NCBI GenBank assembly: GCA_002839995.1
Contig: PGZC01000005.1
Span: 62,001 to 126,000 of the forward strand
Direction of reading: 5' to 3'
Length of the DNA: 64,000 bases
Source of the DNA: Gammaproteobacteria bacterium HGW-Gammaproteobacteria-4
GTDB lineage: Bacteria > Pseudomonadota > Gammaproteobacteria > Xanthomonadales > Xanthomonadaceae
Position 1 is the first letter of the stretch; each line of letters opens with the position of its first letter. The notes under the pieces were generated by a model that did not search any database, had not been told where the DNA came from, and saw only the letters and a list, made by a program, of their open reading frames with translations. Position numbers and translations under genes: made by a program. Shown in pieces: positions 27,305 through 37,452 of the stretch.

Positions 27305-27795
27305 GCGCCTGCACTCCGTGTCGGGTTGCCGTACCGCACGATGCGGGCGCCTCGGTTGCCAAGTCTGCACGCGCCCATCGCCACCATGGTGCCGGCCAAC
27401 GCCATCAGCAACGCGATACCCGCAGCGGACCGCGCCCACGGCGCCGCTCGGATACGCCGCCCTTGCAGGTTACTCCTCGTGCCACCCATATGACAGTCCG
27501 CCAGTCGGTTCGAATCGCCAGGGTGCGCGCGACGTTGAACACCGAAATGATCTTGCTGGCCGCACCGTTGCGGATAGGCTCGCGCAGGCCCCTCCCACCC
27601 CGGTTGATGGATTTCACCGGCGCCACCGAGTGGGTGATCCGTTCAGACCGAAGGTTGCCGTGTAGAACGCGCTCCCGCGCGGGGAGATCACCAGTTGCAC
27701 CGGCTCAGGTGCCACTGAAAATGCACGATCGCAGCGCGGCGCGGTACCATTAGCGCTTTTGCGAACGGGCACCGCCCCGAGAGGACACGTAACCG
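27305..27795. other. Divergent intergenic region, kinase operon / PfkB gene
   Basis: No supported gene. The left part can be read as a short hydrophobic frame on the minus strand, but it has no ribosome site or family features. A GGTTCGAATC word at about 27510 recalls a tRNA T-arm, but no tRNA fold surrounds it. The right end (27718 onward) holds the promoter and ribosome site of the PfkB-type gene, which is also the segment duplicated at 17887. Confidence 0.45.
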
Positions 27796-27801
27796 ATGTC
27801 A
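27718..27801 (+). promoter_or_regulatory. Promoter/leader of the PfkB-type kinase gene, duplicated at 17887-17969
   Basis: This 84-base stretch ends at the kinase start codon. It contains a plausible -10 (TACCAT at about 27745-27750), weak -35 candidates upstream, and the ribosome site GAGAGGA 11 bases before the ATG. The close match to 17887-17969 shows it was copied as a unit. Promoter elements are my reading of the sequence and are not strong matches to the sigma-70 consensus. Confidence 0.5.
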
Positions 27802-28731
27802 GCGCTGATCTGCGGCTCGCTCGCCTATGACACCATCATGGTGTTTCAGGATCAATTCAAGAACCACATTCTGCCCGACAAGGTGCATATCCTGAATGTG
27901 TCGTTTCTGGTGCCGCGGATGCGCCGCGAGTACGGGGGTTGTGCCGGCAACATTTCCTACAATCTGAAGTTGTTGGGCGGCGATCCGCGGCCGATGGCGA
28001 CGGTGGGCCAGGATTTCGAGCCCTACCGCGAGCATTTCCAGGCCTGCGGCATCTGCATGGACCAGGTCAAGGTGCTGCCCGATCTGTTCACCGCCCAGGC
28101 CTTCATCACCACCGATCTCGACGACAACCAGATCACCGCGTTCCATCCCGGTGCGATGATGCGCTCGTACGAAAACCACGTGCGCGATGTGGCGGGCGTC
28201 GAGTTCGGTATTGTCGGCCCCGATGGCTACGAGGCGATGCTGCAGAATTCGCGCGAATTTGCCGAGCTGGGCATCCCGTTTATTTTCGATCCCGGCCAGG
28301 CGATGCCGCTGTACAACGGCGAGGAGCTGCGCACGATGATCGAGCAGGCGACCTACGTTACCGTCAACGATTACGAATCCAGCCTGCTGCAGGAACGCAC
28401 CGGCCTGAGCACACGCGATATCGCCGAACGCGTCGATGCCTACATCATCACCCGCGGCGCGAATGGCTCCGAGGTCCACACGCAAAAGGGCGAACTGCTG
28501 ATCCCGGCGGCGAACGCGATGCGCGTTGTCGATCCCACCGGCTGCGGCGATGCTTACCGCGCCGGCCTGATTTTCGGTTTCCTGAAGGGCATGGACCTCG
28601 CCACCACCGGCCGCGTCGCCTCGTTGATGGGCGCGCTCAAGGTCGAGCATCTGGGGCCGCAGAACCAGCGCTTCGATTACCCGCAGTTTGCCGAGCAGTT
28701 CCGGCAGCAGTTCGGTTACGCGCTGGCGTGA
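27796..28731 (+). CDS. PfkB-family carbohydrate/adenosine-type kinase
   Basis: Ribokinase-fold kinase of 311 residues. The N-terminal GSLAYDTIM, the glycine pair in [17 protein letters not shown] and the C-terminal anion-hole/catalytic motif [20 protein letters not shown] are all in place, with the catalytic Asp in GCGD. Relatives are annotated as carbohydrate or adenosine kinases; the substrate cannot be read from the sequence. GAGAGGA precedes the ATG. An SDR gene follows after 40 bases in the same direction, so the two may act together. Confidence 0.88.
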   Translation: MSALICGSLAYDTIMVFQDQFKNHILPDKVHILNVSFLVPRMRREYGGCAGNISYNLKLLGGDPRPMATVGQDFEPYREHFQACGICMDQVKVLPDLFTAQAFITTDLDDNQITAFHPGAMMRSYENHVRDVAGVEFGIVGPDGYEAMLQNSREFAELGIPFIFDPGQAMPLYNGEELRTMIEQATYVTVNDYESSLLQERTGLSTRDIAERVDAYIITRGANGSEVHTQKGELLIPAANAMRVVDPTGCGDAYRAGLIFGFLKGMDLATTGRVASLMGALKVEHLGPQNQRFDYPQFAEQFRQQFGYALA

Positions 28732-28771
28732 TCGCCATGGCATCAGCACCGCCTGTGGCACGCGCATCGCG

Positions 28772-30325
28772 ATGACCGACAACACCGCGCCGCCCGGCGA
28801 TCCGGGCGAATCCGATTTGCGCGCACAGGTGTCTGCGGCGCTGGCGGTGCTCGAACGCTTCGCCGGCGATTGCACGCTGCTGGAGCAGTTGCCCGATGCG
28901 GAGCGGCAACGCCTGCATCGCTGCGTGGGACAGATCTACAACCCCGACCCCACGCAGCGCCGCAAGCAGCGCAAGGCCGCCGCGCGCGAACGCAGCAAGG
29001 CGCAGATCTGCAGCGACGACGGTGTGCTGCACCAGACCGGCATCCGCGAGCTGCGCCGCAAGCCGGTGTTCACGACGCCCAATGTGTTTCCGCCGGTCGG
29101 CGTGATCGCGCACGGCGTGGACGGCGATGACCCGGCGCAGCGCGAGGCACTGGAACCGCAACATTGCTACGTGTGCAAGCAAAAATACACGCGCATCCAC
29201 CACTTCTACGACCAGCTGTGCCCGGTCTGCGCCGAGTTCAATTTCGCCAAGCGCACGGAACTGGCCGACCTGCGCGGCCGGGTCGCGTTGCTCACCGGCG
29301 GCCGCGTCAAGATCGGTTATCAGGCCGGGTTGAAACTGCTGCGCGCCGGCGCGCACCTGATCGTGACCACGCGCTTTCCGCGCGACTCCGCCGAGCGCTA
29401 CGCCCAGGAGCCGGACTTTGCGCAGTGGCACGATCGCCTGGAGATTTTCGGGCTCGACCTGCGCCACACGCCGAGCGTGGAAGCGTTCTGCCAGCAATTG
29501 CTGGGCAGCCACGAGCGCCTGGACTTCATCATCAACAACGCCTGCCAGACCGTGCGCCGGCCGCCCGAGTTCTATGTGCACATGATGGCCGGCGAAACCG
29601 CGCTGCAGAACGCGCCGGCGCATGTGCGCCAATTGCTGGGCAATTACCAGGGCATGCGCGGCGAGCGGATTTTGCCCGAGGCCGGCCGTACCGGCATCGC
29701 GGTGGGCGCGGCGCATGAACTGCCGGATTCGGCCGAACTGTCGCAACTGCGTTTGCTGCCGGAGGAGTTTCTGGCGCAATCGCATCTGTTCCCGCAGGGT
29801 CGGCTCGATCAGGACTTGCAGCAGATCGACCTGCGCGGCCGCAACTCCTGGCGCCTGCAGATGGCGGAAGTGCCGTCGGTGGAGTTGCTGGAAGTGCAAC
29901 TGGTCAACGCCATTGCCCCGTTCATCATCAATGCGCGCCTGAAGCCGCTGCTGCTGCGCACCCCCGAACGCGACAAGCACATCGTCAACGTGTCGGCGGT
30001 GGAAGGCCAGTTCTACCGCAACTTCAAGACCACCCGCCACCCGCACACCAACATGGCCAAGGCCGCGCTCAACATGATGACGCGCACTGCCGCCACCGAT
30101 TACCACAACGATGGCATACACATGAACAGCGTCGATACCGGCTGGGTGACCGACGAAGACCCGGCCGAGATCGCTGCGCGCAAGACCATCGAAGAGCGCT
30201 TCCATCCGCCCCTGGACATCCTCGACGGCGCCGCCCGCATCGTCGATCCGATCATCGCCGGTTTCAACAGCGGCGAGCACGTGTGGGGCCAGTTCCTGAA
30301 GGATTACCGGCCGACCGATTGGTGA
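28772..30325 (+). CDS. SDR-family oxidoreductase with N-terminal cysteine (zinc-like) module
   Basis: 517-residue protein. The first 130 residues are a helical, basic region. [22 protein letters not shown] follows at about 131-152, two C-x-x-C pairs that look like a zinc ribbon. The Rossmann core then starts ([32 protein letters not shown]) and continues with [10 protein letters not shown]. The catalytic Ser is in [13 protein letters not shown], but the usual Tyr of Y-x-x-x-K is replaced ([14 protein letters not shown]). The family is nevertheless conserved with this [11 protein letters not shown] motif, as I recall. Reaction unknown. It probably shares a transcript with the PfkB-type kinase. 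Confidence 0.82.
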   Translation: MTDNTAPPGDPGESDLRAQVSAALAVLERFAGDCTLLEQLPDAERQRLHRCVGQIYNPDPTQRRKQRKAAARERSKAQICSDDGVLHQTGIRELRRKPVFTTPNVFPPVGVIAHGVDGDDPAQREALEPQHCYVCKQKYTRIHHFYDQLCPVCAEFNFAKRTELADLRGRVALLTGGRVKIGYQAGLKLLRAGAHLIVTTRFPRDSAERYAQEPDFAQWHDRLEIFGLDLRHTPSVEAFCQQLLGSHERLDFIINNACQTVRRPPEFYVHMMAGETALQNAPAHVRQLLGNYQGMRGERILPEAGRTGIAVGAAHELPDSAELSQLRLLPEEFLAQSHLFPQGRLDQDLQQIDLRGRNSWRLQMAEVPSVELLEVQLVNAIAPFIINARLKPLLLRTPERDKHIVNVSAVEGQFYRNFKTTRHPHTNMAKAALNMMTRTAATDYHNDGIHMNSVDTGWVTDEDPAEIAARKTIEERFHPPLDILDGAARIVDPIIAGFNSGEHVWGQFLKDYRPTDW

Positions 30326-30356
30326 GGGGCCAGGCTACGAAAGCGCGTTGTTGCAG

Positions 30357-30384
30357 CCCGGGTTAACGCGAAGCGTAACCCGGG
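30357..30384. repeat. Perfect-type palindrome between convergent genes (possible bidirectional terminator)
   Basis: CCCGGGTTAACGC and GCGTAACCCGGG face each other around GAA, forming a 12-base stem with one unpaired A. It lies between the stops of the SDR gene and algC. It lacks a poly-T tail. Nearly the same palindrome occurs as an intergenic repeat in many proteobacteria, so it could be a repeat used as transcription end. Confidence 0.6.
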
Positions 30385-30392
30385 ACCGCTGC

Positions 30393-32696
30393 TCAGAACG
30401 GCAACACGAGCCTGGGATCGATCGCCAGAATCTGGCTGCGGAACAGGTCCTGGATGCGCTGCAATGCCTCGGGCGTATCGCCTTCGAAACGCAACACCAG
30501 AATCGGCGTGGTGTTGGAGGCGCGCAGCAGGCCCCAGCCATCGGGCCAATCGGCACGCACGCCATCGATGGTGCTGATCCGGGCGCCGTCGAACTGGCCG
30601 CGTTCGACGAAGGTGCTGACAAAGGCGTAGTTCTCGCCTTCGCTCATGTCGATTTTCAGCTCCGGTGTGCTCACGCCTTTCGGGATTTCCGCGAACACCG
30701 CTTCCGGCGGCTCGCCGCGCGCGGCCAGGATTTCCAGCAAGCGGGCGGCGGCGTAGATGCCGTCGTCGAAGCCGTACCAGCGTTCGCGGAAGAAGAAGTG
30801 GCCGCTCATCTCGCCGGCCAGCTCGGCTTCGGTTTCCTTCATCTTGGCCTTGATCAGCGAATGACCGGTGCGCCACATGACCGGGCTGCCGCCATGGCGC
30901 AGGATGTGCCCGGCGAGACGGCCGGTACATTTGACGTCGTACAGGATGCAGGCGCCGGGATTGCGCAGCAGCACATCTTCGGCGAACAGCATCAGCAGGC
31001 GGTCGGGGTAGATGATCTCGCCATCGCGGGTCACCACGCCGAGGCGGTCGCCATCGCCGTCGAACGCAATACCGAGGTCGGCATTCATGCGCTTGACCAT
31101 TTCGATCAGGTCGCTGAGGTTGGCAGGGTCGCTGGGGTCGGGATGGTGGTTGGGGAACTCGCCATCCACCTCGCAATACAGCGGCACCACGTCGCAGCCG
31201 ATCGATTCCAGCACCAGCGGCGCGATCGCGCCCGCGATGCCATTGCCGGCATCCACCACCACCGACAGACGCTGCTCGATCTGGATGTCGTTGGCGATGC
31301 GCTCGACGTAATCGGCGGACACGTCGCGCTTGTCGAGCCGGCCCAGATTGGCTGCGTCGTACAGATTGTCCTCCGCGATGCGCGCGTACAACGCCTGGAT
31401 CGCATCGCCGGACAGGGTTTCACCGTCGACGACGATCTTGAAGCCGTTGTAGTCGGGCGGGTTGTGGCTGCCGGTGACCGCCACACACGAACCGGCGCGC
31501 AGATGGAACGCCGCGAAATACACCACCGGCGTCGGTGCCTGGCCGATATCGGTGACCTCGCAGCCGGCGCTGCGCAGGCCGGCGATCAGGCCATTGGCCA
31601 TGTCCGGCCCGGACAAACGACCATCGCGACCGACCACGATTTCGCGCAGTCCTTTTTCGTGCATCAGCGAACCGATCGCGCGGCCGATCAGGCGCGCAAT
31701 GCCCATGTCCAGCGTTTTGCCGACGACGCCGCGAATGTCGTAGGCGCGGAAGATCGTGCGCTCCAGCGGTAACGTGGGCTGCGCCGTTTTTACCGCGCGC
31801 GGCTTGACCTCGCTTGCGGCCGGCGTTTCCGCGGCGGCCGCTTCCGCCAGGGTCGGCCCGGTTTCCTCGACTACTGCCTTGGGCATCTTGCGAATCAGCA
31901 GCAGTGCGCCAACGCCCACCAGCAGCAGCAGGCCGGCAATCGGATAGGATGTGCCGGACTCCAGCAGGCCGATGTTGACGTCCGGCGCGGTGGCGACGAC
32001 GCGCAGATCCGACCCCGGAACCGGTTGCGCGCCGGCCTCGGAAAGATACGCCAGCGACTCGGAGCCAAGGCTGGTGACCAGAAAGCGCGCCTGCTTCAGG
32101 CCGATGTAACCGCCCGGCGGTAGCGCGCTTGCGACGGCCTTGCTCAGCACATCCAGTGGCGCGACGCCGATCGCGATCGCGCGCAGCGTGTCGCCGTCGC
32201 GTACCGGCGCGGCGATCGCCAGCCCCGGCTGGCCGACGTGCTTGATCACCAGCGTCTGGGTCTGATTGCTGGCCAGCACCGCCTCGATCAACGCCAGGCG
32301 GCCATAGCCGAACGACGCCAGATTGCCTTCGTAGATCGGATCGACGTTCGGCGACTGAAAGCTGAGATCGGTCAGCACCGGCAAGGTGGTGCGAACGATA
32401 CGGCTGGCCGTATCCGGGTCGTCTGCCGCCAGCGCTGCGCCGACTGCGGGCGCAGACAGCGCGCCGGCAAATGCCGTGGTCAGGGCATCGAGTTCGGCGC
32501 GCACGCTGGCCGCCGCACGCGCACTGTACTGCGCAAGCTGCGAACCGATCTGCTCGGCCTGCGATTGCCGCCATCCATCCCAGCCCAGCAATGCGGCCAG
32601 CGCAAACACCGGCACCGTCAGCAGCGGCAGCCAGCGATGTTTTTGATCGCCGGTGAAACGGGCTTTCAGTGCCTGCACCAGTTTTTGCGTGTCCAT
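30393..32696 (-). CDS. algC: Phosphomannomutase/phosphoglucomutase with N-terminal membrane sensor-like region
   Basis: Interconverts mannose-6-/1-phosphate and glucose-6-/1-phosphate for LPS and exopolysaccharide precursors. The C-terminal 450 residues are a complete alpha-D-phosphohexomutase: catalytic Ser in VTGSHNPPDYNGF (about 410), metal loop DGDGDRLG, sugar-binding GEMSGHFFF, and phosphate-binding RASNTTP. The first 310 residues are unusual for the enzyme but known in the Xanthomonas/Pseudomonas AlgC/XanA branch. They comprise a membrane helix (about 22-40), a periplasmic CACHE-like domain and a second helix (about 265-285). It ends the coaBC-dut-algC unit. Confidence 0.92.
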   Translation of the reverse strand: MDTQKLVQALKARFTGDQKHRWLPLLTVPVFALAALLGWDGWRQSQAEQIGSQLAQYSARAAASVRAELDALTTAFAGALSAPAVGAALAADDPDTASRIVRTTLPVLTDLSFQSPNVDPIYEGNLASFGYGRLALIEAVLASNQTQTLVIKHVGQPGLAIAAPVRDGDTLRAIAIGVAPLDVLSKAVASALPPGGYIGLKQARFLVTSLGSESLAYLSEAGAQPVPGSDLRVVATAPDVNIGLLESGTSYPIAGLLLLVGVGALLLIRKMPKAVVEETGPTLAEAAAAETPAASEVKPRAVKTAQPTLPLERTIFRAYDIRGVVGKTLDMGIARLIGRAIGSLMHEKGLREIVVGRDGRLSGPDMANGLIAGLRSAGCEVTDIGQAPTPVVYFAAFHLRAGSCVAVTGSHNPPDYNGFKIVVDGETLSGDAIQALYARIAEDNLYDAANLGRLDKRDVSADYVERIANDIQIEQRLSVVVDAGNGIAGAIAPLVLESIGCDVVPLYCEVDGEFPNHHPDPSDPANLSDLIEMVKRMNADLGIAFDGDGDRLGVVTRDGEIIYPDRLLMLFAEDVLLRNPGACILYDVKCTGRLAGHILRHGGSPVMWRTGHSLIKAKMKETEAELAGEMSGHFFFRERWYGFDDGIYAAARLLEILAARGEPPEAVFAEIPKGVSTPELKIDMSEGENYAFVSTFVERGQFDGARISTIDGVRADWPDGWGLLRASNTTPILVLRFEGDTPEALQRIQDLFRSQILAIDPRLVLPF

Positions 32697-32705
32697 CGGG
32701 TTTCC

Positions 32706-33164
32706 TTAGCGCACGCCGGTATGGCCGAAGCCACCCGCCCCACGCTCACTTTGCGCAAATGCCGTCACGATGGAAAATTGCGCCCGCACGATTGGCAGAA
32801 ACACTAGTTGCGCGATGCGATCGCCGGGGGTGATGGTAAAGGGGGTCGCGCTGCGGTTCCAGCAACTGACCATCAGCGGGCCCTGATAGTCGGCGTCGAT
32901 CAGCCCGACCAGGTTGCCCAGCACGATGCCGTGGCGATGGCCAAGCCCGGAGCGCGGCACGATCACCGCGCACAGGGTCGGGTCGCCGATATGGATGGCG
33001 ATGCCTGTGGCCAGCAATTGCGTTTCGCCGGGCGCCAGCTCCATGCTGCGCTCGGGCATGGCGCGCAGATCAATGCCGGCCGATGCCGCGGTGGCGTAAT
33101 CGGGCAGCGCAAACTCACCACCGATACGCGGGTCGAGAATGCGCAGTTCGATCGCCTGGCTCAT
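32706..33164 (-). CDS. dut: Deoxyuridine triphosphatase (dUTPase)
   Basis: Trimeric dUTPase (152 aa) that hydrolyses dUTP to dUMP, limiting uracil in DNA. All five motifs can be read: [46 protein letters not shown], and C-terminal [12 protein letters not shown]. The start overlaps the coaBC stop (ATGA). It sits 9 bases before algC. This gene order is standard in gammaproteobacteria. Confidence 0.96.
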   Translation of the reverse strand: MSQAIELRILDPRIGGEFALPDYATAASAGIDLRAMPERSMELAPGETQLLATGIAIHIGDPTLCAVIVPRSGLGHRHGIVLGNLVGLIDADYQGPLMVSCWNRSATPFTITPGDRIAQLVFLPIVRAQFSIVTAFAQSERGAGGFGHTGVR

Positions 33165-34366
33165 GCGTTCGCCATCGCCCGCCGTTCGGCGACCAGGGCG
33201 AGCAATTGCTGCGCGACGACGGCTTTGCTGTCCGGGCCCAGGGTGCGTTCGCCATCGGCCCAGAACACCTGCAAGGTGTTGCAGTCGGCTTCGAAGCCAC
33301 CGCCGGCACAACCGACCTGATTGGCGGCGATCAAATCGAGGCCCTTGCGCTGCAATTTGTCGCGCGCGTAGTGCTCCAGATCATGGGTTTCGGCGGCAAA
33401 GCCGACCACGAACGGACGTGGCGTGGCGGCGGTGACGGTGGCCAGGATGTCGGTGGTGCGATCCAGTGCCACCGCCATGTCGGCAGCGGTCTTCTTGATC
33501 TTCTTGTCGGCCACGCAGGCCGGCGTGTAATCGGCGACCGCGGCGGCGCCGATGTAGATGTCCTGCCCCGGCAGCGCGTCCATCACCGCTGCCAGCATCT
33601 GCGCGGCGCTGCGCACGTTGATGCGCGCGACGCCGACAGGGGTCGGCAACGCCACCGGCCCGGCGATCAGCGACACCTCGGCACCCATCGCCGCGGCCGC
33701 CGCGGCGACGGCGAAGCCCATCTTGCCGGAGCTGCGATTGCCGATGAAGCGAACCGGATCGATATCCTCGAACGTCGGCCCGGCGGTGATCAGCACCCGC
33801 ACTCCGGCGAGCATGGCGCTGGCGCGGACCTGACTGGCCAACGCCGACACCAGTTCGTCCGGTTCGAGCAGGCGGCCGGGGCCGACCTCGCCGCAGGCCT
33901 GATCGCCCGCGCCCGGGCCGAACACCTGCACCCCGCGCCCACGCAGCAGCGCGACATTGGCTTGTGTCGCCGGGTGCGCCCACATTTGCTGGTTCATCGC
34001 CGGGGCTACCGCCACCGGTGCCGCCGTCGCCAGCACCAAGGTGCTGAGCAGGTCATCGGCATGGCCGTGCGCCAACCGTGCCAAGGTGTCGGCAGTGGCG
34101 GGCGCAACCAGCACCCGGGTCGCCCAGCGCGCCAGTTCGATATGGCCCATCGCCGCCTCGGCGCCCTCGTCCCACAGCGAGTCGCGCACCGGGTTGCCGG
34201 ACAGCGCTTGCAGGGTCAGCGGGGTGATGAAGCGCTTGGCGCCATCGGTCATCACGACCCGCACCTGCGCCCCGGCATCGCGCAGGCGACGCACCAGTTC
34301 GGCCGCCTTGTAGGCGGCGATGCCGCCACTGACGCCGAGGAGAACCCGCTCATCACGCAAGCACAC
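33161..34366 (-). CDS. coaBC: Bifunctional phosphopantothenoylcysteine decarboxylase / synthetase
   Basis: Catalyses two steps of coenzyme A synthesis: ligation of cysteine to 4'-phosphopantothenate (CoaB) and FMN-dependent decarboxylation (CoaC). The N-terminal half has [21 protein letters not shown], active-site His in [10 protein letters not shown], and [19 protein letters not shown] links to CoaB, which shows [12 protein letters not shown] and [10 protein letters not shown]...KKIKK. Length 401 is normal. It starts with GTG and faces radC divergently across about 100 bases. Confidence 0.95.
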   Translation of the reverse strand: MCLRDERVLLGVSGGIAAYKAAELVRRLRDAGAQVRVVMTDGAKRFITPLTLQALSGNPVRDSLWDEGAEAAMGHIELARWATRVLVAPATADTLARLAHGHADDLLSTLVLATAAPVAVAPAMNQQMWAHPATQANVALLRGRGVQVFGPGAGDQACGEVGPGRLLEPDELVSALASQVRASAMLAGVRVLITAGPTFEDIDPVRFIGNRSSGKMGFAVAAAAAAMGAEVSLIAGPVALPTPVGVARINVRSAAQMLAAVMDALPGQDIYIGAAAVADYTPACVADKKIKKTAADMAVALDRTTDILATVTAATPRPFVVGFAAETHDLEHYARDKLQRKGLDLIAANQVGCAGGGFEADCNTLQVFWADGERTLGPDSKAVVAQQLLALVAERRAMANA

Positions 34367-34463
34367 GTCAGAAAACCCCTACCCTGGAATCAGCGCCTAG
34401 CTTACCCGATACGCCGCTTTTGCCCGATACCGGCGTGTGCCGGCAGCGCGCAGGATGGCTGCC

Positions 34464-35138
34464 ATGAGCATACGTCACTGGCCCGAACACGAACGCCCGC
34501 GCGAGCGGCTGCTGCGCAGCGGCGCCCACAGCTTGTCCGATGCCGAGTTGCTGGCGATTTTTCTCGGCACCGGCGGCCGCGGTATCGACGCGGTCGCACG
34601 CGGGCGCGAATTGCTCGCGCGCTTTGGTTCATTGCGCGCCCTGCTCGATCAGGACAACACGCAACTGACCGCCGAACCGGGGCTCGGCCCGGCCAGCGTG
34701 TGCCGGCTCAAGGCGGCATTGGAGCTGGGTACCCGCCATCTGGCCGCCGATCTGGAGCGCGGCGACGCCCTGACCGACCCGGCCCGCGCCGGCGCCTATT
34801 TCACCCGCCGCCTGCGCAGCCTGCCGCACGAAGTGTTCGCCTGCCTGTTTCTCGACAATCGCCATCGCGCACTGGCATTCGAGGAGTTGTTTCGCGGCAC
34901 CATCGATGCCGCCGAAGTGCATCCGCGCGAGGTGGTGCGCCGCGCCATCGCACACAACGCGGCAGCGGTGATCATCGGCCACAACCACCCCAGTGGCGTG
35001 GCCGAGCCCAGCGCGGCTGATCGTGCCATCACCCAGCGCCTGCGCGAAGCCCTCGACCTGATCGGGGTGCGCGTGCTCGATCATTTCATCGTCGGCGACG
35101 GCCCGGCGCTGTCGTTGGCGCAGCGGGGCTGGTTGTGA
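34464..35138 (+). CDS. radC: RadC-family JAMM/MPN+ protein
   Basis: 224-residue member of the RadC family (UPF0758). An N-terminal helix-hairpin-helix region ([29 protein letters not shown]) is followed by the JAMM metalloprotease-like motif: Glu in [15 protein letters not shown], then GHNHPSG and a downstream Asp. Despite the name its role in repair is not established. AGGA lies 9 bases before the ATG chosen. It is transcribed alone and divergently from coaBC. Confidence 0.93.
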   Translation: MSIRHWPEHERPRERLLRSGAHSLSDAELLAIFLGTGGRGIDAVARGRELLARFGSLRALLDQDNTQLTAEPGLGPASVCRLKAALELGTRHLAADLERGDALTDPARAGAYFTRRLRSLPHEVFACLFLDNRHRALAFEELFRGTIDAAEVHPREVVRRAIAHNAAAVIIGHNHPSGVAEPSAADRAITQRLREALDLIGVRVLDHFIVGDGPALSLAQRGWL

Positions 35139-35241
35139 GGCGTGGTGCGCTCGATCGCCGTACTCAGCTATAAAACCCGTCAATCACGCGGTCCCTCGTT
35201 CCAGCAAGAACAAGAGCAGATAGTCCGCTTGCACTTCACCG

Positions 35242-37452
35242 TCAATACAGATCGATCGGATCGACGTCGATCGACCAGCGCACCCGCCGCGCCGAGGCCA
35301 GCTCGTAAAGGGCGGGGATCCAGCGCGCCAACAGCGCCTGCCGCGCCGGTCGCTGCGCGGCGCTGAGCAGCAGTTGCGCACGCACCTGGCCGGCACGGCG
35401 CGCCATCGGAGCCGGAACAGGCCCGTGCAGCGCAAGCCCGGCGGCGGCTTCGGGCAGGGCGGCGCGCAGCGTCAGCGCCAAGGTTTTGGCTTCGGCAAAG
35501 AACGCGCTCACCGCTTCGTGCGTGGCCGCTTCGGCGCGCAGCAACGCCAGATACGCGAACGGCGGAAACCCCGCCGCTTCGCGCTCGCCCAATTCGCCGT
35601 CGGCAAAGGCGCGGTAGCCGCCGGCGAGCAACGCCGCCAACAACGGATGATCCGGGTGGTGGGTTTGCAGCAACACCTCGCCCGGGCGCTCGGCGCGACC
35701 GGCGCGCCCCGATACCTGGATCAGCAATTGCGCGAGCCGCTCGGGCGCGCGAAAGTCGGCGCTGAACAGGCCCTCATCGACGCCGACCACCGCGACCAGG
35801 GTCAGTTTGGGCAGGTCGTGGCCCTTGGCCAGCATCTGGGTGCCGACCAGAATGCCGGGCCGATCGCCGAGCGTGTCGAGCAAGCGCTCCAGACCATCAC
35901 GGCCGCGGGTGGACTGGCGATCCACGCGCAACACCGTGGCATCCGGGAACTGCGCGGTCAGCGCGTCCTCGATGCGTTCGGTGCCGGCGCCCTGCGCCTG
36001 CAGCGCCAGGCTGGCGCAGTCCGGGCACGCTGGCGGCGCGGTTTGCCGGGCGCCGCAGTGATGACAAAGCAGACGCCGGCCGCGCTCGTGCACGGTCAAC
36101 ATCGCATCGCAATGCCGGCACTGCGCGCGCCAGCCGCAGTCGTGGCAGATCAGCACCGGGGCGTAACCGCGCCGGTTCTTGAACACCAGCGCCTGCTCGC
36201 CGCGCGCCAGACAGGCGGCAATGGCGTCGATCATCTGTCGCGACAGGCCGGCTTCGAGCGGCCGTTTGCGGATGTCGATCACGCGTACCTGCGGCGGCTG
36301 GGCGTTGCCGGCGCGCTGGCTCAGGCGCAGGTAGCGGTAGCGGCCGGCGCGGGCATGGGCGAGCGATTCCAGCGCCGGCGTCGCCGAACCGAGCAGCACC
36401 GGGATGCCGAGCTGCTGGCCGCGGACCAGGGCCAGATCGCGGGCGTGGTAGCGCACCCCCTCGTGCTGCTTGTAGGAGCCATCATGCTCTTCATCGACCA
36501 CGATCAGGCCGGCGGCAGGCAGCGGCGCGAATACCGCCGAGCGGGTGCCGACCAGCACCTGCGCCTCGTTGCGCGCCATGCGCAGCCAGGCCGCTGCCCG
36601 TTCGCTGTCGGACAGGCCGGAGTGAAACGCCAGCACCGGCACCCCGAGCCGACGACGAAAGCGGTGCAGGGTCTGCGGCGTCAAGCCGATTTCCGGCACC
36701 AGCACCAGCGACTGCTGTCCACGCGCCAGGCAGGCGCGGATCGCTTCCAGATAGACCTCGGTCTTGCCGCTGCCGGTAACGCCTTCCAGCAACAGCGGTT
36801 GAAACGCACCGAGATGACCGACGATCGCGCTTACCGCTGCCGCCTGCTCGGGGTGCAGTGCCGGGCCCGGCTCCGCAACCCGGCTCGGTTCGGCGTCCAG
36901 CACGACCGTCTGCGCCAGCCCGCGGGCGGCCAGCGTGCGCGCGGCACTGCGCCAGCCCGGCAGCTCCTGATCGAGCCGAGTCGGCGCCATGGGGCCGTGG
37001 TGCAACTTTCTCGCCAATCGTTTGGGCGCACCGTCGCGCATGCTCGATACTGCGATGTGCCCGGCGACGCTGAGTTGCCAGCCGAGCAACCGGGTATCGG
37101 CCGGCTCGGCGCCGTTGGCCAGTGCGTTGGGCAATGCAGTGGCCAGCATTTCGCCCAAGGGCGCCTGGTAATAACGCGCCGCCCAATGCAGCGAGTGCCA
37201 GAGCTCGCCGGTGAGCAAGGCGCTGGCATCGAGGCGCGCCGCGACGCATTTGAGGCCGGCCGGGTCGGTTTGCGCCGCGCCGACGGCGGCGACCACGCCG
37301 ATCCGCTCCTGTTTGCCGAATGGCACCCGCACCCGACAGCCGATCCAGCCGGCATCGGCGGCGATACCTGGCGGCGTGCGGTAGTCGAACAGACGCGGAA
37401 GCGGCAATGGCAACGCAACGCGCAGCACCGCGTGATCGGGCATGAAAACCAT
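35242..37452 (-). CDS. priA: Primosomal protein N' (replication restart helicase PriA)
   Basis: 3'-5' superfamily-2 helicase that recognises stalled forks and reloads the replisome. The 3'-DNA-binding domain comes first (VLRVALPLPLPRLFDY). Walker A LLEGVTGSGKTEVYL, the DEEHD box in IVVDEEHDGSYKQ, and eight zinc cysteines between helicase motifs (CHDCGW, CRHCDA, CHHCGA, CPDC) follow. Motif VI is QVSGRAGRAERPGEV. Length about 736 is normal. ATGs at 37452 and 37443 are equally poor in ribosome sites. A perfect pair of DnaA boxes lies about 130 bases upstream of the start. Confidence 0.95.
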   Translation of the reverse strand: MVFMPDHAVLRVALPLPLPRLFDYRTPPGIAADAGWIGCRVRVPFGKQERIGVVAAVGAAQTDPAGLKCVAARLDASALLTGELWHSLHWAARYYQAPLGEMLATALPNALANGAEPADTRLLGWQLSVAGHIAVSSMRDGAPKRLARKLHHGPMAPTRLDQELPGWRSAARTLAARGLAQTVVLDAEPSRVAEPGPALHPEQAAAVSAIVGHLGAFQPLLLEGVTGSGKTEVYLEAIRACLARGQQSLVLVPEIGLTPQTLHRFRRRLGVPVLAFHSGLSDSERAAAWLRMARNEAQVLVGTRSAVFAPLPAAGLIVVDEEHDGSYKQHEGVRYHARDLALVRGQQLGIPVLLGSATPALESLAHARAGRYRYLRLSQRAGNAQPPQVRVIDIRKRPLEAGLSRQMIDAIAACLARGEQALVFKNRRGYAPVLICHDCGWRAQCRHCDAMLTVHERGRRLLCHHCGARQTAPPACPDCASLALQAQGAGTERIEDALTAQFPDATVLRVDRQSTRGRDGLERLLDTLGDRPGILVGTQMLAKGHDLPKLTLVAVVGVDEGLFSADFRAPERLAQLLIQVSGRAGRAERPGEVLLQTHHPDHPLLAALLAGGYRAFADGELGEREAAGFPPFAYLALLRAEAATHEAVSAFFAEAKTLALTLRAALPEAAAGLALHGPVPAPMARRAGQVRAQLLLSAAQRPARQALLARWIPALYELASARRVRWSIDVDPIDLY

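Noticed and set aside
27500-27530. GGTTCGAATC word resembling a tRNA T-arm
   Set aside because: The flanks do not pair as a T-stem and no acceptor, D-arm or anticodon stem can be drawn around it.
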